NCBI GenBank assembly: GCA_021613375.1
Contig: CM038711.1
Coordinates: forward strand, 15,927,076-15,991,075
Origin: Megaleporinus macrocephalus
Taxonomy: Eukaryota; Chordata; Actinopteri; Characiformes; Anostomidae
Direction: 5' to 3'
DNA length: 64,000 nt
Under the pieces are notes generated by a model. That model was given only the letters and a program-made list of their open reading frames with translations. It made no database searches and had not been told where the DNA came from. Shown here one piece after another: positions 23,840-36,060 of this stretch (position 1 is the stretch's first letter; each line of letters opens with the position of its first letter). Made by a program: the position numbers and the translations under genes.

Positions 23840-24215
23840 TGCGGCCGTGCGTCAGAAGGAGCAGAAGGGCCACTCCACGAGCTTACGTTCAAATTGGCCA
23901 CTTAAAATACCTCCTCTACCAGCCACATGTGTTTAGCATTAGCCAGAACGCTCTAATCGGCCAAACATTATTCTAGCTCACGTAATGGCACAGGCAGTGT
24001 TTGGAGCCAGCCTGTACGATAAGCGCTGGCATGCTAATGATTTATTAATGCCCGTACTTAGCTCAGAGACACTGATGGGCAATGCCTTTGAAATCGCAGG
24101 ATGTAGCCCAGTCATCTGATAAGATGATTAATGAGATCATTCTCAGTTGGCTGTAAATCAATCAAACAGCATGAAGCTCCTTTTAGGCTGGGCTCATCCT
24201 GGCTAATCTTTCTCT
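23840..24215. promoter_or_regulatory. Candidate enhancer in intron 1 (homeodomain/GATA-motif-rich)
   Basis: About 375 bp of high-complexity sequence with dense developmental-type motifs: GATAAG (24018-24023), TAATGATTTATTAATG (24035-24050), and TGATAAGATGATTAATGAG (24118-24136). It stops abruptly at the (TA)n tract. It lies 2.7-3.1 kb inside intron 1 from the inferred first exon, a common place for enhancers of developmental receptors. Conservation could not be tested. Confidence 0.35.
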
Positions 24216-24227
24216 CTCTAATATATG

Positions 24228-24231
<4 letters not shown>

Positions 24232-24297
<66 letters not shown>
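24232..24297. repeat. (TA)n-(CA)n compound microsatellite
   Basis: About 56 bp of TA dinucleotides followed by a short CA run. Confidence 0.97.
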
Positions 24298-26946
24298 AAC
24301 GGCTACTAAGTCTAAAAAATCTAATGTCTAAAACAATCTAAATCTAACTACTGTAAGTGTACACTATACAATTTATACAGTGATGAATTTGTTATAAAAG
24401 AAATATGGCACAAAACATCACTCTTAGCACATTGTTAGCACTTAACAAACAGTTACCATTTCATTAAAAAGCGAGTATACTTGTATTTCAGGAATGCAGT
24501 ATGTGAAAAGTCATTGTACTTATAGTTTACTAGTGGTGTATTCCGTCTCTTTAAAAAAATACATATATATTGTGATGTATGTGATATATGTATTGTGATG
24601 TGTCTTGATGCTGTTACCCATCCCTAATACATTGGTTGTTGCTGTTTACAGGCTCTCTGTCATCTGTCTTATGCTATGCTACATTCAGTTCTTCAATGTC
24701 CTAAAAGTACACTGGAAGAAATACAATAAAATGCACTAAGAAAAGCATATAGTACCATAATTTATCATGGTAACAATAACATCATCAGGCTTGCCACCTC
24801 TAATGAGTGGCTGACTGTGAATAGCTTGAAAGACACACTGCTGTCTCTTGCAGGATAAAACATAGCCTAAGCAACTGTTTGAAGCTGCGGTTGCTTTATT
24901 CTGTGGCGCCCATCTGCGTGTGTCTCACAGACTCACACTCTTTCGGTACGATCATTCACAATCTTGCTCCCCTGAATGGCAACTGTTCCACTTTCTAAGT
25001 GCAGCCCTTATGTCAGAAAAAAAGCTGCTAGGAAGCACCGCTGGGATAGGGGTGTCATTACTCTACAGTGGCAGAAACAAAACAAACAAAGGGCATTGAA
25101 GAGATGTGGGAGTTCAATAAAACAGTATCTATTTCAGCAGGTCCTGTAACTGGAAACTGACCAAAGCAAGAGAAATAGCAAAGTAAATAGCTTTTTCGGG
25201 TGAGGGGGTGCTGTTTAAAATGTTTTTAAATTTTTTTTTAAATTTTTGTCACAGCAGACTTTCTCCTGGGACAAACAATTTAAGTACTTTCTAACAAAAA
25301 TAGTCAGTTTTTCCTCACAGAACCACTAAATAAAATCAGCTGTGGACTAAGAAGTGGCTTACTACACAGTGTACGCAGTATTCCTACATATCGATATATC
25401 CAATAACTCTGAATATGCGACACAATCAAAGCATTGCTTTCCAAAAACTATCTGCCATCTTGCTATGTGTTTTATATTTAAAGAAGAGAGCGGCAACCAA
25501 AGCAGTCAGCAGGTGAGCCAAACAAGTTGAATTCTTCCTTGTTTGTGCAAAAATGTACATATTTACTGCTTTATTTCAAGCCTACTGGTCTGCTGTGGCC
25601 CAGTCGATCCTTTCACTTACACTCAACAAGTGAAGCTGCATATTATAAAAGTGGGTCTTACATGTATAATGCATTTATAAGAACGTTTTAAATCGGAACT
25701 TATTGCAAGCTCCTATTGTAGGTGGTATCATGAATGGATCTCTGTGTACAGAAAACAAGAATGTTTTGTTGTGTGGCTGCAGTGTTGTCTTAACCACTCT
25801 GATCAGGCAAAAGCCACTCATATGCCACATACAGGCATCCATTTACATCTCTTTAGAAAAGCAGCCCTGGAGGAGAAATGTTATAGCATCCGTCACCTCT
25901 GACAAGCACAAACATAGTCTGTTTGCAAATATGCATACCCCACCTCTGAGCTAATAATGTAAATGATATTACCTATAGAACTTATTACCTATGACGTGAA
26001 ACAGTAATGCTCACAAATGACTACTATTTCAAGTAGTCCATTCAAAAGGTCTGTCTCTGATTCTCATAAATGCTATAGTTATCTTGTCAGAGCCTCATTA
26101 GTGGTATTGTCTCAAGCGGGAGGAATCACAAATCTCATCAGTCTACAAGGCAGGTTAATAAATTAAATGGTCACTCTTTCTGTGTCTAAAGGCATAATAA
26201 TGGGCAATATTTATAGGGAGATATTCATACTCACAGCAAGTATTATCTTACATATCGAAGCAACTGTAATAATAAATCTGCTTTTTTTAATGAAGTTGGT
26301 TTTTATTAATAGTTTTTTTTTCTGTTGAGTCAGACTATTCAGTTTCAGTAGTGTCCCAGTGATTAGGTCTGTAAAAAGCCAAATAATTTTAACCTTTCCC
26401 GCATTCAGTCCTTAATCACAGTTTTAATGGATAATATAACTAAGTGAGTAATTTAAACATCGCTGCAGGTTTAGTAGCTTATTGTACAGCTTTAGGCTGG
26501 TTGAGACCATCACCACTGAAAGTCAGCAAGCTTGCACATACACAATAAAGAGGTAACTTAAAAAGAATTAAGATAGAAGTGACGTTCTACTCTACTTTCA
26601 TAAACTGGTGTTTGGTCCTTTTTATGAGGGTCTCAGTGTTCGGCCAGCAAGACAGCAGTGCCGTTTTTCAGAGAACAACTTATGTATTCGCGCTATGTTT
26701 TTATATTTCAGCTTCACTCCAAAAGGTGGTAGCGCCTTTTATGCCGCCGCCCCCCAAAAAAACCCAATCCACTAAGAGAATTAGGTAGAAAAAACTCATA
26801 TTTACTTCGATCAAGTTTAACTTAATAAGAGACAGTACGCGAAAGAGTGTGTTGAACTTTAAAAAAAAACAGTCTTGTGCGTATAAGTAAAGCAGCCCCT
26901 CCACCATCCCCGGCTCGGAAGCAGAAGCAGGCCGAGTAACTCTTAC

Positions 26947-27350
26947 CTTCTGACGATGGGAAAACGCGGAGCTCAGGCGGAGAAAGCTAGCAGCAAAAAG
27001 CATTCTTCTGGCAGAAAATCCGCACTGGGCCCTCCATTAGACACGGGCTCAGAGTGCAGGGCAGTAGGGAGCAGAAGAAAACACAGGACAGAGTGGTTTA
27101 TCTACTCTCTATCCGTAGGTAGGTTCGTTTGTGAGAGCCGCGAGTGCAGCGGCTGAAGTACAAAGTCACCGAGACGAACGAAGCACGAGCCGCGGACTCC
27201 GGGCAAAGCTGCCAAGTGAGCACGACGCTAGGACTAAACTCGCTCTTTCTTTCTCTGCTCGCTCACTCTCGCACTACAACTTTCTTTTTTCCCGAGCACA
27301 CACTCACTCACGCGCGCACACACACACATCCTCGACGCGAGTATCGAATT
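26947..27350 (-). other. cdon: Putative non-coding first exon of cdon (right boundary approximate)
   Basis: The signal-peptide exon starts at a splice acceptor, so a leader exon must exist upstream. The best candidate ends at 26947 with a near-consensus donor (CAGAAG|GTAAGAG on the minus strand), inside the only clearly CpG-dense segment of the window. The 5' end is not visible; 27350 marks roughly where the CpG-dense stretch ends. The joined leader would contain two short upstream ORFs. Vertebrate CDON genes typically have a large first intron; here it would be about 17.4 kb. Transcript data are needed to exclude another first exon within intron 1. Confidence 0.55.
26987..27037 (-). promoter_or_regulatory. 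Upstream ORF 1 in the putative cdon leader (16 codons plus stop)
   Basis: On the minus strand an ATG at 27037 opens MEGPVRIFCQKNAFCC followed by TAG at 26989-26987, wholly within the putative first exon. The start context is weak (C at -3, G at +4). It overlaps the second upstream ORF in another frame. Its relevance depends on the transcription start lying upstream of 27037. Confidence 0.35.
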
Positions 27351-27530
27351 GCTGAGCAAATCGTGGCAGCGAGGCGCAGTCTGATGGTGGAAGCAGGAAT
27401 GTTCCAAGCCCACAGCCCAACAGGGCAGTACTAGATGAATGGGGCTGCCTTACTGCCAGTGTGGTAACAACCTTTTGCCATCAAACTAAGTGATTATCAG
27501 CGAGCTCCCCGCCCCCTTACACCCCCATGC
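27100..27530 (-). promoter_or_regulatory. cdon: Probable cdon promoter region: CpG-rich block with GC box
   Basis: CpG dinucleotides cluster at about 27110-27370, for example GAGACGAACGAAGCACGAG and CACGCGCGC, while the surrounding DNA is AT-rich and CpG-poor. A perfect GC box (GGGGGCGGGG on the minus strand, 27507-27516) lies just upstream. I saw no convincing TATA box, which fits a CpG-type promoter. The assignment to cdon is from position and orientation of the consensus donor at 26947. Confidence 0.5.
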
Positions 27531-30500
27531 AAAGACATCATCCACCACAGGAGAGCCTGTACAATGTACAATGTTTCAGGAGCCTGTAGGTAGCACAGTG
27601 TTTTGGGGAAATATAGTTTTAAATTTCTCCAATAAACGTGGCATTATTCATAACATAGCACTGATCTTTCTTTTATGTTCCAACTCCTAAATACCTCGTT
27701 TGGTTCAATCAAATATTTTAGAAAACAAGAACAAATATGGTGCCAATAATTTAATAGTCTGACTAAGCATATCCTATTACACTGTAAGTAACACTTAAGT
27801 GGTGATCATTAAATAATCTATTATTTAAAAATATATATAAAAAATATTAAGTTGTTGTTAGTCAACAACAATCTTAAATCAAGTGACATGTGTTTTAGGT
27901 AACAGGTCTACATTTAAAATGTAAAAAATGTATACTTTCAAGTTCATTAAAAGGTGCCATTAAAAGGTGCCATGTAATAGAAAACTGTATTTACATTGGT
28001 ATACTGTTTTCTCCTCCTTCAAATACAAATGCTGCATTTACAAAAGAGGACAGTACAACAAACTGATTCGAAAAAATACTAGAGTGTTATTTAACTTTCT
28101 TATGTCCTAACCTACACAACGATGCCCACAAAATATTCATATGCCAGCTCAGGTTCCAGCCCAGCAGGAAACAACAATAATGGACTATAATAATGGACTT
28201 GTGGAAATTGTGGACTATATGTGCAGAAATCTACCTTTTGAGGCTATGAAAGGAATGACAGCCCTTTTTTTATACTCTTCTTAAGGAATTCCTAGGGAAC
28301 ATAGTTGATTTGATTATTCTTGTTTAAATAATGCTGAAGTTATTTTCCTATTCCACAGCTTCTTAATTAAATGTTTCATTCCACCTTCCTACAACTTGCA
28401 CAGGTACCGCAAAGTAACTGCAGCACCCTTTAAGTCGGCAAGGAAAATTTGCAAAACAAGCAATCTTCATCTCCCACATATTTAACAACATCCAAGACAC
28501 CCTAAATTCAAAGATGTTAGTTTGCTCTCCACATTTCACTCCAGACTATTTCTCAAACCTTAAACAATATAAAGGCTTCACACAGCAAATGGATGTTTTT
28601 CCATGATGCGTCTAACAATCTTAAGTTTCATTTAATTGAAAAAGAAATGTTTAGTCCTGTTTAACTGGATTTAGAATAGCAGTACATCATAACTGTAATG
28701 TTACATAACATTTATTTAACATGTATTAAATTGTTTTATTTATGGATTTCTAAATGCATGTTTCGAATGTGGCACTACTAATGCCTTTTGTCTGTTCCAA
28801 TATATCAAATTTAAGAAAATCAAATCAAAATACTCAGATCTGTTTCTGTCCATTCTTCCACTGTGAGAAAACAATCAAACATTTTTGATCTATAAGGATG
28901 TAGTTGTCAAGAGACCATTATCGAGAAAAGGAAACAGGAAGCAAGAAGCAAAATTGCAAACCAAACTAATAAACTGCTGGGATTTTCAGAGCAATGAACT
29001 GGCCACCCTAGTGTCCACACCTCATTTTTGTTGATTAACCTCAAAGATGAACTTCAGAGGTGTGGAGAAGTTATGCCTGCAGATTTATTTGAAAACCCCC
29101 CGAAAAGAATATAAGCTGTAATTAGGACACTAAATAATGAAAAATGTTTATTACATTTAGCTGTTAGGACTTCTCTGTCATTAGCTATATGTTAACAATT
29201 TTTTCACACTAACAAATAACACCTTAAACAGCAGACCCACGCATATTCTTTTCAAATTTTTGAATGCTAAGAAATTGAAGCATCAATGTCAAGTTGAATA
29301 ATGTGAGTGTTCGAGTTATAGTGAATAATGATATAGTGTGGCAGGTGGTGTCCCAGCCTGCGTTCACTTATAATCCTCAGCTGTGAAGGAGTTTTCAGGA
29401 AGTAAGTGATATATTTGTGCATACCTCTGTTATTCATTGACAGGAAGGCTACAGAAAAAAGACAAGAGGCTTCCAATACAATGTTTCAAACAGCATGAAG
29501 GAATTTGCTCTAAATTAAAAACATTATCTGTTATATTCATATGGCATGCTCATTTTACTGCGGCACAAGCTGACACAGGGCAGTGTAAAATACTTAACGG
29601 ATTGTGCTGGCGTATTCTACCCTCATTAATATTACTGAAATGAAGCCAGTCTTGAGTAACTAAATGGCCACAGGTCGTTTTTGGCCTCAGAATTGTTGGT
29701 TGGATGAACATCGTGTTATTTGGCTGGAACTATTTCCTCAGCAGTAGGGGTTTGTGTGTGTGTATGTTTGTGTGCATGTTTGCAAGACTTGGTGGGCTTG
29801 TTGGCCGCTGAGGCCTGTGTGAAATGGTCATCTGTTCTGCGAATGGCCATGTGTAAACAGGATAATCATCCCAGCACCTTTATTCATTGGCTGTGGTGAC
29901 GCGCGGGCCATGCAGACTGAGACAGCAGGTGCTCCCTGCTAAATCCAGCATTTAGTTTCTTCAAGTACACTAGAAAATCCTGACGTTGATAGAAAAAAAA
30001 CATTATAGAAATTACATGTCTAAAATACATGCTAAACTCCTCAAATATTTGTCTCATCATTATCTCAGGTAATTTTCAAAAGACATGATTGTGTATTTTC
30101 TGACATCAAATGTCAATCGATTATTAATACTAATGGACAAAATTACAAACAAAAATCTGGCTATCACTACTTTGGTTGTTGGCTATGTGATGTACTTTTG
30201 TGATGATCTGCATCTACTTTGCATGTACTTTACCTGTACTTTATGTATACCTAAAGTGTGACATGAAACATGGATATAATTCTGAGATGAGCGAGGGAGT
30301 GAAGTCATTGTAAAAAAGTGTACCCATCATACTTTATTTGTGCTTTTTGTATATATTGCATGTACTTAATGCTAAATGGACCAATAAAATGCTTCAAATC
30401 TTGAAGAAGGTAAAATGATTTTTTCAAGAATGCTTTAAGCCAAAAATATTTTCATGAAAGTGTCATAACAATGTCTGAGGCATTTTTTAATTATTTAAAG

Positions 30501-33040
30501 CAAATCAGCAAAGTCTATACTTGTGTTGTAGACATTGCAAACTGGGCTTTATGATTGTAAGGACACTCTAGTCAAATTTACAGTGCATTAAAATACACCC
30601 CATAAAAAAGCACAGTGGTCGTAATGACTCTCTATATCTCAATGACTGAATTCTGCAGAAAATGTGAACAATTTTTGGAATTCCCCTTCAACCACCTGTC
30701 TACCACAACCTTTCCCAAAAATAAACATTTAAAGATTGTCACTTTATTCTTAAAGCTACAAGACTCTTAAAATAAATTTCAGTGTCACTAGTGGAACTCC
30801 TATTTTACTCTGTCTGGTGCTAAAGCTATTGGGCTGCTTATTGTTTAGTTTGTGTGTGTGTATATAGTCAGTCTTTAACAGAGTGTTTATGAGTTGCACA
30901 GCAGGCCAGTGCACAGTAGTCACTGTCAACATATCCCATGATGCACAACAACCAAAAAGGTCATTTTGGATAGCAGGAGTGCCAACGCTACCCTGGACCA
31001 CAGTGGGTTAGGCCTAGGGGTTAGAGGTCAAAGTACACTACTAAATCAAGCCTGGAGGGTGGAAAAATGGTTTAACCCTGCACAGGAATGTCTGTCTATC
31101 CAGAGCTGTTTTGTCAGTCTGTCTTGGAGACAAGAGACAAGTGCAACAATCTCAGCCTGCTTGTGTAGAACAGAAGAGTACACAAGCTTATATACTGTGT
31201 CTCATTAGCAGTCCAAGCTGAAAAGTCTTTATCACTTAAACATCAGTAATGGGCAGGGTTATTGGACACAGAAATCACCACAAATTCATCTAATAAAGAT
31301 CAGTACTGTGTCCATACATTGCCCTTATTACAGATGCCATTCTTTTCAGGAGACTGACTTTTAGTTTCTCATTTCTATGAAAAAATAGAAATACATGAAA
31401 CCTGCCGAGATTAAAATCTGACAAACACAAAGGCAGCAGGTGTTGAATGATAAAGGGACAAGAATGTTGTAGGGAAATCCAGGGGGTTTGTGCTGTTCAG
31501 TTACAGGGACATCAGGTCTCCTCAAAGAGAGTGGACTGCCACGTTTCAAGAGCCGGCACAAAGAGCAGAGTCGTTTGCAAATTACACATGAATAGTTGGT
31601 TGTATTTGCTGCTTCTCATGATTTAAGTAATCCCTAACACATTCATTGGTGTTAAGCTCTGGGTGGTCAATCCATTCAGCTTCACTGATTAATTCCAACT
31701 TTTGAATCTGTTTCCTCTTCTCGGTAATGGCTTTTTGACAACTGCACATTACTTTGGAAGGATGAACAAAAATATATGAAAATGGGCTGGGCTTTGCAGC
31801 TCAGTTTCTATATTTGTATGGTATGAACTGGGGAGTGAATAGTACCTTAATGATTTTTTGTGCCTTTATCAATGATTACATTTTACATCAAATTGTTATA
31901 TGCAAAAAATTCTGTTTTTATGATACATTTGCTTTATCTCTGGATGTCATGTCAGAAAAAATAACATTTAACACCACTCCTTTAAAAACCTAGGCTTCTG
32001 AAATGCTTCCGCAATGTTCTTGACTTGGATGTATGGTTCTAAGACAATTATCATTAAAAGAATTCCACTCTATGTAAAAGGCTTCTTCATTTTAAGCAGC
32101 AAAAGGCAAATGCCAGTTTCAGATTTTAAATGATTATAAAGACATTTTGTGATGTTGGAGCTGTAGTAAATAGTGTGCTGAGAAGCTTCTCTCTCTTTGG
32201 TACAACATACGTAACCAATCTCCCTCCAGGAAAACCGTATATCTTTTGACTCAGACAGGTATGTGTGTGTGTGTGTGTGTGATTTGAGACTTCTACACCC
32301 CATCTGGTTTGTACATCACTGTGTCACATTATCCATCCTGGTCTCTCTGGGAATTTCATCAGTATGTAACATCTCTCTTATTCACACGTATCACTGCTCT
32401 CTCACTGTCTCTGGCGTTCTCTCTTACTCTCTCTCTCTCTTGCCTGTTTAGGACAACAATCAACATTTCTTTATATATACAACTGTGGACAAACACCAGA
32501 CACAATTAGGGCATTTCTCTCATTTCTTCCTCTCTCTGTTCTCTTACTTTCTTTTCTCACTCTTATCATCTCCTGTTTCTCCCATTTTTGTTTCCCTTTT
32601 TTCTTTTCTTTTCTTTCTCTCCTCTGTACCTTTCTTTTTTCCTATCTTGCCGTGTGTTTTACTTTCTTTTCTCACACTTTCTCTCATTTTTTTTTCTTTT
32701 ACACACAGTCACACAGTTTTACACTAGCTATCAAAATGCAGAAGTTGCTTCACAAGTGTTAACCTTTAATGTCACATGTAAATCAAGCTGTTATTTCATA
32801 ATTTGGGTGACTTTGGGCTGTTTTAATACATATATGTAATAAGACTTTATTTCCAGGTTTGTATCTTACCCATCGGTCCTCAGTACACTGGCCAGTTCAG
32901 TGACACAGTGATTTTATGTTTTAACAGGACTACTAAATTGTAGTAAGTTTGTTTGTGATTGTGAGTCAACTAACAGTAAACAGTCAAACGTACTTCCCTG
33001 ACAAAGTAAGATAATGACACACTGTCTTGTGAAGGGAAGA
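27420..33040. other. Upstream intergenic DNA, no gene recognised
   Basis: AT-rich single-copy-looking sequence. A direct duplication of CATTAAAAGGTGC occurs at about 27946-27971. A slightly GC-rich patch at about 29870-29940 includes GTGGTGACGCGCGGG. A GT tract lies at 32263-32281 and a pyrimidine tract at 32380-32705. No coding frame shows a domain. Confidence 0.75.
32380..32705. repeat. Polypyrimidine (TTTC/CTCT) low-complexity tract
   Basis: Over 300 bp dominated by C and T on the plus strand (for example CTTACTCTCTCTCTCTCTTG and TTTTCTTTTCTTTTCTTTCT). It gives rise to artefactual Phe/Leu/Ser-rich frames. Confidence 0.9.
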
Positions 33041-35195
33041 TACACTATAAGAACACAATATTAGGACACCTACATGTTACAACTACAGGAGCCTTTTTTG
33101 ACATCCTATATCCATAGCCATTAATAAGGAGTTGTTACAGCTTTCACTCTTCTGAGAAGCCTTTTTACAAGATATTGGAGTGTGTCTGTGGAAATCTTTG
33201 CCCATGTATCCAGATGGGCATTTATGAGGTCAGACAATGATGTTGGATGAGAGGGCTTGGCTTACAATCTCTGCTGTAGTTCATACTAAAGGTGTTTAGT
33301 ATGAACCCAGACTGGTCCATCAGAATGCCAGATCAAGAAGCTAGTTCATAACTCCACAAACCACATTTCCCATCATGCAGCTGCTCAGCTATGGAAACCC
33401 ATGCCATGATGTTTTTGTGCTAATGCTAATGCCCAAAGAGGTTTGCAACTACTTTTATGCACTGGAACAAATTTTATGTGCCTCAGAATTCGGCAAGCCC
33501 ATTCTGTAACTTTGCTGTGGTTGCTAGTGGCTTACAATTTTTTAATTACCTTAATTACCACTTACAGTCAGGTGGAAAGTAATGAATTACATTTACTTAT
33601 GTTACTGTAATTTAGTAGATTTATGAGTAATTTGATATTTTTAAGTAGTTTTTGAAATAGGTAATTTTACTTTTACTCAAGTACATTTTGACATTTTTGA
33701 GTAAAAAAATGAAATGCTGGGAAAAAACAAATGGTCTGAACTGAAAGAATATTGGCACGGGCACGGGCGCAGATGCTCGTGCGCAGAATTTACACTTGAG
33801 CCTACCATTGGAAGATATCAGGTGCCAAGAGAGACAAGCAAGAGATGGAGGGCATGGAGAAGGTGGAGTATTGCTAAGCAGACAAATTGAATTCCGGTGG
33901 AGGAGAGGAATCGAAAAGCTAAGGAAATCCTTGGCCATATCTCAGCCAGTTCTTTGTTTTCAAATGTAAACGAGGCAATAGTGTCCTCATGCAATGCAAA
34001 ATGTGCCTGCTCCGCCGAATAGAGCTGTCAGCTTTTAAAACTTTCACATCAAACCTGCGAAAGCATGTGGTCTTAAGTAAAGTATTAAGGCATTTGCCTG
34101 TGTATTCCAAACATTATATTTATTGTTTGGTTAAAACTTTCCTCCATGTAAAATGTGCCTTCATGATATCAATTCGTTTGGCTGCCTAGCATCCATAGGC
34201 TACTGATAAAGTTTAAAACGAAGATGCTTAAAGGAATTGAATCACCTCACATTTACAAATTAGTTTTATCAGAACGACAGTCAGAAATAATACGAGTGTA
34301 GTATTTTTGATGTAATTTGTCTCATGAAAAAATAAAACCAGGGTTGTTAGCTGTAGCATAGACTAGAGCTTTGGCTGGACAGTAATAGCCCTTTAACAAC
34401 TAGATTGGGAATGTAAGCTTTGCAGGCCTTTGAGAATGTTCATTAAATATGACATTAAAATGATAGAGGGATGCTATGATGGATTTAAATATGGAGAGGG
34501 GGGCTCTTCACTTCATATTGTAGCCTAGTGGCTAAACTTTAGAGGTCATAGAGAAGAGTGCATTAGGTAGGCCAGTCTACAGAAGCAAGTAGGCTAGTCT
34601 ACACCAGGGGTCTCCAACAGGTAACTCGCCACCTGCTTAAAAAGGTGAAAGGTAAATAAATGTCATTATATACTCACAAAGGGTATTAATTTTATGCCAC
34701 TTGTACTTAAAAGTGTTTTATGTTGTGTTCTAACCAAAGTTTGCACATTGTACTGCATGAAAGGTCCTAATTATTATGTGGACTAATAGTTTATGACTTG
34801 GACTTTTTTTTACATCAAATAATTGAAAGTAACTATGTAACTTTTACTCAAAGTAAATATTAAATTGAGTACTTTTTTACTTTTACTCAAGTAGATTTTT
34901 AGATGGGTACTTTTCTTGAGTAGAATTTAAGCAAAGTAAATGTACTTTTACTTAATTACAATTTTCCAGTACTTTTTCCACCTCTGCTCACAGTTGCTCG
35001 TGAAATAGCAGGGAAGAAATTTCACAAACTGGCGTGTTGCATGTGTGGCATCATATAACAGTATCGATTCATTTAGCTCATTAGAACAATACATTCTTTC
35101 ACAAATGTTTCTAAAAGCTGTTTGATTTCGTACACCTGTGGTATTGGGACTGAATTAAACACCTGAATTTAGTATTTAACACCCAATATTTTACC
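33041..35195 (-). mobile_element. Tc1-like DNA transposon relic, interrupted by a hAT element
   Basis: It begins at a TA with TACACTATAAGAACACAATA and continues with sequence whose minus-strand translation SLSDLINAHLDTWAKIS, then LQYLVKRLLRRVKAV, matches the C terminus of Tc1-family transposases. The remainder (GGAAACCCATGCCATGATG near 33396, AAATTTCACAAACTGGCGTG near 35018, CATTCTTTCACAAATGTTTC near 35093) follows the order of a well-known fish Tc1-like repeat. Frameshifts and deletions leave no intact transposase. The 1418-bp hAT at 33569-34986 splits it. The left end is clear; the right end is diverged and approximate. Confidence 0.72.
33569..34986 (+). mobile_element. Internally deleted hAT transposon nested in the Tc1-like relic
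   Basis: The left end starts CAGGTGGAAAGTAATGAATT and the right end, reverse-complemented, starts CAGAGGTGGAAAAAGTACTG. These imperfect inverted termini are followed on both sides by repeated ACTTTTACTCAAGTA-type subterminal motifs. It is flanked by CTTACAGT (33561-33568) and CTCACAGT (34987-34994), an 8-bp target duplication with one mismatch, as expected for hAT. Inside, 33931-34085 encodes WPYLSQFFVF, CKMC and SNLRKHV: the N-terminal BED zinc finger. The rest of the transposase is deleted, so the copy is non-autonomous. Confidence 0.85.
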
Positions 35196-35199
35196 CATT

Positions 35200-36060
35200 A
35201 GCTTCTTAGATAAGTAGCTTCGGTTCATCTGAAGCAGAAGACATGCAATAAACATGGTCATTGTGTGACTGATAAAAAAGAGGTAAAAACAGAGATGAAG
35301 CTAATACATACTAATGCCATGATACAATTTAGAATGTTGGTTGTTGAGACATATTCCCTCACTACATTGCACTTTGGCTTCTATCTTAACCACCGACACA
35401 GATATTGTAGTGTGAGGGGTGACCCTACAGATTTTTTAATACCAGGTGTAAATGAGCCCTCATTCAGATCAATGCTAATGCTACTTTGGTCTGTTTAAAC
35501 TCATTTGCAAGCAATAGGTAACTAGACAGTTAGAATACACATTGCCTTTGCACACAATACCAAGCCACCCAGACAAGCAGACAGACACAGGGAGAAAGAG
35601 GGAGACATGCTAATGTTCTGTTTTAGGCATTTTAGTTCTAAAGATCTTGCTTGCTTACCTAATTACAGACATTTTATTTTCCTGCTATCACAATGTAATC
35701 AGTCATTTCTCCCCATGCCTAACAATAGTTGTTTTTTGTAGCTAATCAGATGGACACTAACAGTTTTCTTCCTTTTTACTAGATTCAATAATGCATATAA
35801 TTATAAATCTTATCTTCTTTGTATTCTTTTTTTTGTTTAAGTGTCGACCAGAGGAGAATGGGTTTCCCTTGTTGAGCCTGGCTCCCCTGAAGATTTCCTC
35901 CTCTTGTTGTTCTTTTCAAAAATTGTATTTTCAAATCCCTGGATTTCTGATTTTTTTATATTATTTTCTTGTCAAATTATGGAGTATTATTTGAATTACA
36001 TGATTAAAACTATGGTTTAATTGGAATATTAACACTTATACACTATACACTGTCATTCTA
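35200..36060. other. Intergenic, nothing recognised
   Basis: AT-rich sequence with no recognised domain, repeat family or motif cluster. Confidence 0.7.

Larger units (their letters stand above)
9550..26946 (-). other. cdon intron 1 (inferred, about 17.4 kb)
   Basis: The interval between the inferred first exon donor and the acceptor of the signal-peptide exon. It contains transposon relics at 11.3-12.99 and 14.3-14.6 kb, microsatellites, and several GC-richer single-copy-looking stretches listed separately. Subregions 9560-10780, 12990-14270, 15740-17840, 20850-23840 and 24300-26940 show nothing I can identify beyond AT-rich sequence and short simple repeats. Confidence 0.55.

Noticed and set aside
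32485..32839. Phe/Leu/Ser-rich frames resembling membrane proteins
   Set aside because: They are translations of a polypyrimidine tract; different frames give equally long products.
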